From JBEKOF01 sp050015895 (GTDB lineage Bacteria; Verrucomicrobiota; Verrucomicrobiia; Limisphaerales; Palsa-1400): a stretch of 6,254 nucleotides of DNA. This document shows positions 1 through 5,988 of this stretch, one piece after another (the stretch's first letter is position 1; every line of letters begins with the position of its first letter). The position numbers were made by a program, and so were the translations under genes. A model generated the notes under the pieces. The model was given only the letters and a program-made list of their open reading frames with translations, was not told the origin of the DNA and ran no database searches. Location of the stretch: positions 1 through 6,254 of the forward strand of contig JBEKAN010000289.1 of the NCBI GenBank assembly GCA_050015895.1, read 5' to 3'.

Positions 1-223
1 CATCCAACCCCAGCGCAAGCGCGAAAAGGCCCTCAAGGCCATGCTCGCCGCCCTGCGCCCCGGCGACAAAATCGTCACCAGCGGCGGCATCGTCGGCGTC
101 GTCCTGGCTCTCAAGGACAAGTCGGTCTCCATCCGCTCCAGCGACGCCAAACTTGAAATCCTCAAATCCTCCATCGGCGAGGTCACCAAGCCCGCCGACG
201 CCGGCGAGGGCGGCGCGTCCTGA
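1..223 (+). CDS. yajC: YajC, Sec translocon accessory subunit (3' part only)
   Basis: The frame is open from base 2 and ends with TGA at 221-223, so the 5' end, including the usual single N-terminal membrane helix, lies outside the window. The visible 73 residues start IQPQRKREKALKAMLAALRP and continue with GDKIVTSGGIVGVV, the conserved YajC core (basic PQ/KR linker followed by GD-x-V-x-T-x-GGI-x-G). This is a soluble cytoplasmic domain in the family. YajC is a small membrane protein that associates with SecD and SecF, which assist SecYEG-driven protein export. The ATG at 41 is an internal methionine, not the start, because recognisable YajC sequence precedes it. A fused secDF follows 15 bases downstream, the classical yajC-secD-secF order, so co-transcription is likely. 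Confidence 0.93.
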   Translation, partial: IQPQRKREKALKAMLAALRPGDKIVTSGGIVGVVLALKDKSVSIRSSDAKLEILKSSIGEVTKPADAGEGGAS

Positions 224-238
224 TTTTCCCTTTTTTCC

Positions 239-2800
239 ATGAAAAATCCTAAATTCTGGTGGGCATTCATCGCATTCCTGGTCGTTTGGTCTCTTTGGGA
301 GATTTACCCTCCCACCAACCAGAGCCTCATCCAGCAATTCAAGAAGGACGCCGACGCGGCCAAAGAGGACGCCGCCTTCAATAATATCCTCAGCAACGCC
401 CTGGCCCTGCAACAGGTCAATCCCGACCCAAACCGCGAATTCACCGATCTCCAGTCCGCCATCGGCACCAACGACATCCAGCTCTATTTCCCCTACCTCA
501 ACGTCAAGGGTCAGGAGCGCCCCACCTACGCCCTGCTCAACATTCTCCAAAAGAAAGCCGCCGGCAAAATCCACCTCGGCCTCGATCTCCAGGGCGGCAC
601 CGAAATCGTCGTCAGCCTGGGCACCAACCGCGTGGCCTCCACAGACACCAACCGCAACCTCGTCACCGCCGCGGAGGAAAAAACTCGCCTGGCCACCCAG
701 GCCGCCGAAATCCTCCGCAAACGCGTGGACGCTCTGGGCGTGGCCGAGCCGGTCATCACCCCTTCGGGCGACCATATCATGATCGAGTTGCCCGGCCTTT
801 CCCAGTCCGCCCAGGACGAGGCCCGGAAGAACATTCAAAAAGCCGCCTACCTGGAGTTCCGCATGGTCAGTCCCAACAGCGACGAATATCTCCGTCAACA
901 GCCGCCTCTCATTCCTCCGGGCTTCGAGGTCCTCCACATGAAACGCAAGGCCGCCGACGGCACTCCCATCATTGAAAGCGTGCTCGTCGAAAAGAAAGCC
1001 GCCTACGGCCTCACCGGGGCGAATATCAAAAGCGCCCAGGCCAGCCGCGACACCTCCGGCAGTCCGGAAATTGAGGTCCAGTTCGACTCCGTCGGCGCCG
1101 ACAAATTCGGCAGGCTCACCACCGAGCATTGGGAAAGATCGGAGAATCCCGAAGCCATGGCCATCGTCCTGGACGGCGAGATCGTCACCGCCCCCAACAT
1201 CCGCGAGCCGATTCTCGGCGGCCGCTGCAGCATCAGCGGCGGCGCCATGGACATCAGCGAGGCCATCAGCGACGCCAACGCCCTGGAAAACCCCCTCGAA
1301 ACCCCGGTCACGATTGACTCCATCCGCCAGGTGGACCCGACCCTCGGCAAGGACTCCATCAAGAGCGGCGTCTATTCCGCCGTGGCCGGCACGCTGTTGG
1401 TGGTCTTGTTCATGGCCTTTTATTACCATCGCTGCGGACTCCTGGCCGATTTCGCCATGCTTCTCAACCTCGTCATTTCCCTGGGCATCATGTGTTCCAT
1501 CGGCACCACCATTTCCCTCCCCGGCATCGCCGGCATTGTCCTGACCGTCGGCATGGCGGTGGACGCCAACGTCCTCATTTACGAGCGGTTGCGCGAGGAA
1601 ATGGCCCTGGGCAAGTCCATGCGGGGGGCCATCGCCGCCGCCTACAGCCGCGCCTTTGGCACCATTTTCGACTCCCACACCACCACTCTCATTTCCGCCA
1701 TCATCCTCATCTACATGGGCACCGGGCCGGTCAAGGGTTTCGGCGTCACCCTCACCATCGGCGTGGCCTTGAGCCTCTTCACCGCCCTGGTCGTCACGCG
1801 CCTCATTTTCGATTTCCTCCTCAACCGCGGCTGGCTCAACAAGGTGAGCATGTTGCACATCATCAAAAATCCCGAATGGGATTTTATGAAGCTTACCCGG
1901 GTCACCTACCTCCTCTCCGCAATCGTCATCGTCGCCGGAATCGGATGGGGCATTCATCGCGGCAACAACATCATGGGGCCGGAATTCGCCGGGGGCGACT
2001 CCGTGACCATGAGCTTTACCAACCGGGTGGACCTCGACAAACTGCGCCCCGCCCTTGACGCCAAGGTCGGCCAGACGCAACTCCAATATCAACGGGGCGC
2101 CGGCGCCGAAACTTTGAATGTCGTGGCGGCGGAAGGCTCCGCCGGCGTTGTCACCAACACCCTCCTGACCTCCTTTCCCGACGCCGGTTTCAAGGTCATC
2201 GGCAACGACTCCGTTGGCGCCTCGGTCGGCGAGGAAATCCAGAAATCCGCCGTCATCGCCTCCTTCATGGCCCTCCTCGGAATTTTGCTTTACGTCGCCT
2301 TCCGCTATGAATTCTCCTTCTCCATCGGCGCTGTTCTGGCCGTCATCCACGACATCTTCGTCACTCTGGGCATCTTCTTCATCTCCGGCCGCCAGCTTAG
2401 CGCCCCCATGGTCGCCGCGGTCCTCACCATCATCGGCTTCTCCCTGAACGACAAAGTCGTCATTTTCGACCGCATCCGCGAGGATTTGAAGCTGGCCATG
2501 CGCGGCACCTTCCGCGAGATCATCAACAAGGCGATCAACCAGACTCTCAGCCGCACCATCATCACATCCGGCACCGTCTTCCTCTCCACCGCGTGTCTCT
2601 ACGAGTTTGGCGGCGGCGTCATCAAGGACTTCGCCTTCACCTTTTTGGTGGGCATCATCACCGGCACCTATTCCAGTATCTTCATCGCCTGCGCGCTGGT
2701 TCTCTGGTGGCACAAAGGCGAGCGTCCCAAGACCGCCACCCAGGTCTCCATGCAGCCCTCCGGCGCCGCCAAATCCGCCCCCGCCCCAGCCCGTCCGTAA
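239..2800 (+). CDS. secDF: Fused protein translocase subunit SecDF
   Basis: This 853-residue protein joins SecD and SecF, which use the proton motive force to help pull exported proteins through SecYEG. The SecD half has an N-terminal helix (about residues 7-23), the LGLDLQGGTE signature at 113-122, a periplasmic region, and a membrane domain with VGMAVDANVLIYERLREEM, where D442 matches the conserved TM4 aspartate. A junction near residue 538 (MLHIIKNPEWDFMK) begins the SecF half, with GPEFAGGD at 580-587 and FSLNDKVVIFDRIRED at 734-749, containing the second conserved acidic residue, D738. Two sets of six helices are expected for the family. The C-terminus carries a Pro/Ala-rich tail of roughly 25 residues. 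The ATG start is supported by the basic-hydrophobic N-terminus, although no Shine-Dalgarno precedes it; the 15-base spacer after yajC is purely pyrimidine. Fused SecDF is known from Bacillus, Thermus and several other lineages. NDK in place of the usual NDT in the SecF motif is unusual. Confidence 0.97.
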   Translation: MKNPKFWWAFIAFLVVWSLWEIYPPTNQSLIQQFKKDADAAKEDAAFNNILSNALALQQVNPDPNREFTDLQSAIGTNDIQLYFPYLNVKGQERPTYALLNILQKKAAGKIHLGLDLQGGTEIVVSLGTNRVASTDTNRNLVTAAEEKTRLATQAAEILRKRVDALGVAEPVITPSGDHIMIELPGLSQSAQDEARKNIQKAAYLEFRMVSPNSDEYLRQQPPLIPPGFEVLHMKRKAADGTPIIESVLVEKKAAYGLTGANIKSAQASRDTSGSPEIEVQFDSVGADKFGRLTTEHWERSENPEAMAIVLDGEIVTAPNIREPILGGRCSISGGAMDISEAISDANALENPLETPVTIDSIRQVDPTLGKDSIKSGVYSAVAGTLLVVLFMAFYYHRCGLLADFAMLLNLVISLGIMCSIGTTISLPGIAGIVLTVGMAVDANVLIYERLREEMALGKSMRGAIAAAYSRAFGTIFDSHTTTLISAIILIYMGTGPVKGFGVTLTIGVALSLFTALVVTRLIFDFLLNRGWLNKVSMLHIIKNPEWDFMKLTRVTYLLSAIVIVAGIGWGIHRGNNIMGPEFAGGDSVTMSFTNRVDLDKLRPALDAKVGQTQLQYQRGAGAETLNVVAAEGSAGVVTNTLLTSFPDAGFKVIGNDSVGASVGEEIQKSAVIASFMALLGILLYVAFRYEFSFSIGAVLAVIHDIFVTLGIFFISGRQLSAPMVAAVLTIIGFSLNDKVVIFDRIREDLKLAMRGTFREIINKAINQTLSRTIITSGTVFLSTACLYEFGGGVIKDFAFTFLVGIITGTYSSIFIACALVLWWHKGERPKTATQVSMQPSGAAKSAPAPARP

Positions 2801-2845
2801 CCCGCAAAGGTGGTTCCTGCCTGCTCGGCCAAAACCTATTTGTCC

Positions 2846-3808
2846 ATGCTGAAACCGAGCTTTCTTGTGTGCGCTTTTGCGCTTTCGCTCCCACTGCTTC
2901 CAAGTGTGGCCGAAGCTCAGGGAGAGCGGCCAAACACCTCCGCCCCCGCCCCCGCTGACGCGCCGCAGGGCCTGGCGCATCCGTTCCTCTGCGCCGACTA
3001 CACCGGGGGCAAAGTCTTCCTCTTCTCGCGCGAAGGCCGGGTTCAGTGGGAGTGGCCGGCCCCCAATTGCAACGATGTTTGGGTTCTTCCCGGCGGAAAT
3101 TTTCTTTTCACCACCGGCCACGGCGCGCGGGAGGTCACCCGCTCCAATCAGGTCGTCTTCGACTATCAATCCCAAAGCGAAATCTACGCCTGCCAGCGCC
3201 TGCCCGACAGCAACACCTTCATCGGCGAATGCAACGCCGGGCGGCTCCTGGAAGTCAGTCCTTCCGGTAAAATTGTCAAAGAAATCAAACTGCTGCCGGA
3301 AGGCGCCGATGGAGGCTCCGGCTACATGCGCAACGCCCGCCGCCTGCCCAACGGGAATTACCTGGTGGCGCACTACAACGCGCAGGTCGTCAAGGAGTAC
3401 GATTCCCAGGGCCGCGTCGTGCGCGAAATCCCCGCCGCCGGCCGCCCCCACAGCGTTTGCCGTCTGCCCAATGGAAACACCCTCGTCTCCTGCGGCGACG
3501 CCGAGGGCGGCTCGCGGATTTTCGAGGTGGACCCGCAGGGGAAGACCGTCTGGCAGGTGCGGGGAGACGAGATCCCCGGCGTCAGCATCAAGTTTGTCGC
3601 GGGGTTTCAGCGGCTGCCCAACGGCGACACCGTTTTTGCCAACTGGCTGGGCCACGGCCAATTCGGCAAAGCGCCGCAGATGATCGAAGTCACCCCCTCC
3701 AAGCAGGTCGTCTGGACATTCTCCGACACCAACACATTGCGGACGATTTCCAGCCTCCAACTCCTGGACGTGCCCGGCGACGTGACAAAAGGAGAAATAT
3801 TTCATTGA
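2846..3808 (+). CDS. Secreted beta-propeller (PQQ-like repeat) protein
   Basis: I place the start at ATG 2846 (320 residues) because it gives a clean signal peptide: MLK, a hydrophobic core, and a VAEA cleavage site before QGERP (A24/Q25). A GTG at 2810 would only add 12 residues upstream of this. The mature protein contains repeated blade motifs: VLPGGNFLF, RLPDSNTFI, RLPNGNYLV, RLPNGNTLV and RLPNGDTVF, with the Leu at residues 81, 119, 167, 207 and 257. They alternate with G-x-x-x-EV-x-P-x-G-K-x-V-type strands, and tryptophans occur at VQWEWP, TVWQV and VVWTF. This pattern fits a six- to seven-bladed propeller of the PQQ-like/quinoprotein fold. No enzymatic residues can be assigned, so it may be a binding or scaffold protein in the periplasm or outside the cell. 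It begins 45 bases after secDF on the same strand, and no terminator is visible in the gap. Confidence 0.85.
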   Translation: MLKPSFLVCAFALSLPLLPSVAEAQGERPNTSAPAPADAPQGLAHPFLCADYTGGKVFLFSREGRVQWEWPAPNCNDVWVLPGGNFLFTTGHGAREVTRSNQVVFDYQSQSEIYACQRLPDSNTFIGECNAGRLLEVSPSGKIVKEIKLLPEGADGGSGYMRNARRLPNGNYLVAHYNAQVVKEYDSQGRVVREIPAAGRPHSVCRLPNGNTLVSCGDAEGGSRIFEVDPQGKTVWQVRGDEIPGVSIKFVAGFQRLPNGDTVFANWLGHGQFGKAPQMIEVTPSKQVVWTFSDTNTLRTISSLQLLDVPGDVTKGEIFH

Positions 3809-3820
3809 TCGGTTGTTCGG

Positions 3821-3826
3821 AGGAGG
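3821..3826 (+). promoter_or_regulatory. Candidate Shine-Dalgarno AGGAGG before TTG 3831
   Basis: A full AGGAGG, within GGAGGAGG from 3819, ends four bases before a TTG at 3831. This is the strongest ribosome-binding match near the 5' end of the next frame and argues for TTG 3831 over TTG 3813. The spacing is short and the match could be chance. A GTG at 3927 without such a site gives a more normal signal-peptide length. Confidence 0.4.
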
Positions 3827-3830
3827 CGAT

Positions 3831-4778
3831 TTGAAACGACCCTGTCGCCGTCTCGCTTCTCAGCCGCCTCTTTTGCGCATTAAACTTCTGTCACTTTTCC
3901 CAAAAGCGGGCGTCTTATACGTTACAGTGATTTCCACAAGGATCAGTCGTGGGAGCGCGGCGGGTCTGGTTGCGCGGGCACGGGTCGCCGGGTCCAAAGG
4001 ACTCGGGTGGCTGTTGATTGCTCTGTGGCTGGGTGTGGTTTTCACTGGGCGCGTTCGCGGCCAGGCGACAAACCCACCAGGCAGGCTGCCGGCGCCGCCA
4101 GCGCCTCTTGCTCCCTTGCTTCCAAGAGGGATTCCACAGCCCAACGCGGATTCGGCCAATCCCGTCCATCCCACTGTCAATGAGGCGGTTGCGCTTGGAC
4201 AAGGAACAAACTCAGTCAAACAGCCAAGCGACCCGGAAACAGCGACTTTGCAAAAGATCGAGCATTTCAAAACCCTGCTGAATGACACGAACCTCACCCC
4301 GGGATTGCGGTCGGTTTGCACAGACCTCTTGCGGCAATATAATGAGCAATTGGACAGGCTTCAGAGCCGCCAGGGCTTGGAAACGGGCGATTCCGGCTCG
4401 TGGATGTTTGAACTCACTGACATAAAAAATTTGTACGGGATGATAGTCATATTGAGGGTCCATCCGGATCCAATATCCAGTAATCTGTGGCAGAATTTGT
4501 CAAATGAAGAGCAATTGCTTCTGAGGGATGTTCATCCGCCCCGACTCGGAGGAACGCAGGCGGAAGTTGATGTGGCACATGTCGTTCAGGATGTGGCGCC
4601 GTTTGTTATCGTCCAATGCCTCAACAAGATAGTTTCTGGCCCATGTCTCTATGAACCTGAGCGAGTCAAAGGGGTTGTTTTGCCGCCTGATGTGGCCGCC
4701 TTGATCAAGCAAACTCCCAGTGGCCCCAATTTTGAGCACGTCAACCGACTTCTTCTGGAGGACGTTTTTCCAGTCTAA
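3831..4778 (+). CDS. Unrecognised exported or membrane-anchored protein, probably the N-terminal part of an interrupted gene
   Basis: I do not recognise the family. The frame is open from TTG 3813 to TAA 4776-4778. I give TTG 3831 because of the AGGAGG upstream, but GTG 3927 may be the true start: it would put the hydrophobic segment LGWLLIALWLGVVFTG at residues 26-41, behind an arginine-rich n-region and before VRGQA, which could be a signal-peptidase site. A Pro/Ala-rich stretch follows (PPGRLPAPPAPLAPLLP), then a probably helical region (LQKIEHFKTLL, LLRQYNEQLDRLQSRQ), and a mixed C-terminal region ending NRLLLEDVFPV. Codon use is relaxed, with many TTG, ACA, GGA and CAA codons, unlike the C-ending codons of secDF. 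The next frame continues in phase directly after the TAA, so this is probably a truncated product or half of a pseudogene. The alternative is a genuine two-gene arrangement. Confidence 0.6.
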   Translation: MKRPCRRLASQPPLLRIKLLSLFPKAGVLYVTVISTRISRGSAAGLVARARVAGSKGLGWLLIALWLGVVFTGRVRGQATNPPGRLPAPPAPLAPLLPRGIPQPNADSANPVHPTVNEAVALGQGTNSVKQPSDPETATLQKIEHFKTLLNDTNLTPGLRSVCTDLLRQYNEQLDRLQSRQGLETGDSGSWMFELTDIKNLYGMIVILRVHPDPISSNLWQNLSNEEQLLLRDVHPPRLGGTQAEVDVAHVVQDVAPFVIVQCLNKIVSGPCLYEPERVKGVVLPPDVAALIKQTPSGPNFEHVNRLLLEDVFPV

Positions 4779-5267
4779 TTGCAGAGGAAACCAGATTTAG
4801 TTCAGCCACGCCTGTCACCGCCCACCATTGTGGCCCCGCCTGTGTCGCTTCCAGGAGATGTTGGCCCGGCTTATCAGCAAGCGAGGGCGGAGATGCTCAG
4901 TAATGCGCAAATATGGGCAGATTTGTTCAACGACCAAGTGGAGGCTCGAAGATCAGGCGACACAAACGAGGTGGCACGCGCAGAAAAGAAAGCGGCCGAT
5001 TTCCTGGCTGCGGAGATGGGGAAAGCCAATAAGCACATCACCCCAGGCATGAGCCTGCAGGAGATCATGAAGGCAAACGCGGCGCAACTTGCTCAGAAGA
5101 CGAAAACCAACACGGCTCAAGTTGGTCAGCCGATGAGGGCGAACGGGACTCAAGTTGCTCAGAAGAAATATGATCGGCGTCAAGTTGCCGCGTTAATGCT
5201 CGCAGAGGCCGTGATTTTGGCCGTTGGTTTTTTCGCTTATCTCAAGTGGGGGCGCCGCCGCGCGTAA
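4779..5267 (+). CDS. Unrecognised protein with 11-residue repeats and C-terminal membrane helix, probably the C-terminal part of the interrupted gene
   Basis: This frame starts in phase immediately after the TAA that ends the previous one. If it is translated separately, the candidate starts are TTG 4779, which has no close Shine-Dalgarno site, or ATG 4893, which has purine-rich GGCGGAG just upstream. From 4779 it encodes 162 residues: a proline-rich segment (about 10-30), a charged region likely to be helical (EVARAEKKAADFLAAEMGKA), three tandem 11-residue repeats (NAAQLAQ, NTAQVGQ, NGTQVAQ), and a terminal hydrophobic helix AALMLAEAVILAVGFFAYL followed by KWGRRRA. That end looks like a stop-transfer anchor with the basic tail in the cytoplasm. 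No PEP-CTERM or LPXTG motif precedes the helix. A C-terminal anchor without its own signal peptide suits the back half of a secreted, membrane-tethered protein, supporting fusion with the upstream frame. Function is unknown. Confidence 0.55.
   Translation: MQRKPDLVQPRLSPPTIVAPPVSLPGDVGPAYQQARAEMLSNAQIWADLFNDQVEARRSGDTNEVARAEKKAADFLAAEMGKANKHITPGMSLQEIMKANAAQLAQKTKTNTAQVGQPMRANGTQVAQKKYDRRQVAALMLAEAVILAVGFFAYLKWGRRRA
5076..5174 (+). repeat. Three tandem copies of a 33-bp coding repeat
   Basis: Units begin at 5076, 5109 and 5142, exactly 33 bases (11 codons) apart. They encode NAAQLAQKTKT, NTAQVGQPMRA and NGTQVAQKKYD. The conserved core is CAA-[CG]TT-G[CG]T-CAG; copies 2 and 3 share CTCAAGTTG and copies 1 and 3 share TTGCTCAGAAG. 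A degenerate fourth core, CGTCAAGTTGCC, follows at 5178-5189, one codon out of register. The repeat lies just before the C-terminal membrane helix. Confidence 0.8.
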
Positions 5268-5383
5268 TCGCGGAAAAATAGATGGAAACCCGGCTCGCGA
5301 TGCGGTAATCTCCCCCCGTCAACGCCAGTCGCCTCCGTGCGGCGGTCGGTCGCGCCGGGGTGCGCGCTGGGGTTGCCTGAATG

Positions 5384-5390
5384 AGAAGGA
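5384..5390 (+). promoter_or_regulatory. Shine-Dalgarno site AGAAGGA of the lipoprotein gene
   Basis: AGAAGGA lies five bases before ATG 5396, at good spacing. It selects 5396 over the in-frame ATG at 5381, which would place the ribosome site inside the coding sequence. The 5396 start also gives a compact lipoprotein signal peptide. Confidence 0.75.
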
Positions 5391-5395
5391 TATTT

Positions 5396-5983
5396 ATGAA
5401 TCGCTTCACCGCCTTGGCCTTGGCCGTTCTGCCCTGCCTTTTCTCGTGCAGTTCCAACGGGATCTATCGTCCGGCCAGCAAACCGGAGCGCCTGGAATAC
5501 GCCAGGGACATTCTGGACGTTTATCCCGGCGACATCCGCCGCAACCCCGATCTCTACACCAACATCGGCGTCGGCTGGGCCGGCGTCATCCAATCCGCCC
5601 GGGCCACCAACGGCCCCGACGGCCTCATCCACGCCGTCACCACTTTCGAGCAGCGCTATTTCGACTGGGAGCAGGATTCTCATTGGGGCGGCGCGCGACT
5701 CAGCGTCTCGCCCCGCGGCGAGGGCCTTTTCCGCACGGAGATCGTCCTGCGCCGCGCGGCCCCGGACGCCGACCTCGCCTCGGCCGAACAGTTTGCCAGC
5801 CCCGGCAGCCTGGCCATCGTCTATGGCGTGCCGGAGGCCGTCGAGGATGGGGTCGTGATTTTGAAATACCGCTATCTGCGGGTCATCCCCCCGGACCAGT
5901 ATTCCATCAGCCGCTTTGATTACGGCCGCTTTGGCGAGCCGGTCCGCTATCTGGGCAATCCGCCCCCCGCGCCAAAACCCTGA
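5396..5983 (+). CDS. Small lipoprotein, possibly Slp-like
   Basis: The 195-residue product starts MNRFTALALAVLPCLFSC, a short lipoprotein signal with lipobox LFSC (acylated Cys at about residue 18). Phe at -2 is less common but tolerated. Ser-Ser follows the Cys with no Asp at +2, so Lol-dependent sorting to the outer membrane is expected if E. coli rules apply. The body has YTNIGVGWAGVIQSA, then QRYFDWEQD (86-94), SPRGEG (105-110), and SRFDYGRFGEPVRYLG near the end. The pattern of 'x-P-x-LY, then W/F-x-G-x-I, an acidic or aromatic strand, and a late DYG' faintly recalls the outer-membrane Slp family, but I judged this by eye, so the family stays tentative. The next gene, a LolC/E-type permease, starts five bases after the stop, so the two are probably co-transcribed. 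Codon use is again GC-rich, as in secDF. Confidence 0.85.
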   Translation: MNRFTALALAVLPCLFSCSSNGIYRPASKPERLEYARDILDVYPGDIRRNPDLYTNIGVGWAGVIQSARATNGPDGLIHAVTTFEQRYFDWEQDSHWGGARLSVSPRGEGLFRTEIVLRRAAPDADLASAEQFASPGSLAIVYGVPEAVEDGVVILKYRYLRVIPPDQYSISRFDYGRFGEPVRYLGNPPPAPKP

Positions 5984-5988
5984 ATCGG

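Noticed and set aside
972..2058. Two long overlapping plus-strand frames inside secDF
   Set aside because: Both are low-complexity Pro/Ser/Arg or His/Arg-rich translations out of frame with the conserved SecD motifs.
3794..3803. Palindrome GAAATATTTC at the end of the propeller gene
   Set aside because: Ten bases, inside the coding sequence (encodes part of GEIFH), with no second copy; likely chance.
3916..3921. TATACG as a -10 element just before GTG 3927
   Set aside because: No matching -35 at proper spacing. It would imply a nearly leaderless message, which cannot be supported from sequence alone.
3860..4321. Minus-strand open frame of 153 codons opposite the unknown gene
   Set aside because: No motif, signal peptide or ribosome site is visible, and the sense frame is longer and has export-type features. 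It is not fully excluded because the sense gene is itself unrecognised.
5258..5273. Hairpin CCGCG-cgtaat-CGCGG overlapping the stop at 5265-5267
   Set aside because: A 5-bp stem is common by chance at this GC content, and it is followed by A residues rather than a T tract, so it is not an intrinsic terminator.
5283..5311. Promoter-like TGGAAA, 17 bases, TAATCT before the lipoprotein gene
   Set aside because: Matches are only 4/6 and 3/6 to sigma-70 consensus. The spacing is good and the gap is the logical place for a promoter, but the evidence is too weak to annotate.
5351..5366. Hairpin CGCGC-cggggt-GCGCG upstream of the lipoprotein gene
   Set aside because: Only 5 bp with no T tract and no conserved element; within chance for this GC-rich gap.
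5224..5919. Plus-strand open frame of 231 codons overlapping the lipoprotein gene
   Set aside because: Its Arg/Pro/His-rich composition comes from reading the GC-rich lipoprotein gene in another frame. The lipoprotein frame has a signal sequence, a lipobox and a Shine-Dalgarno site.
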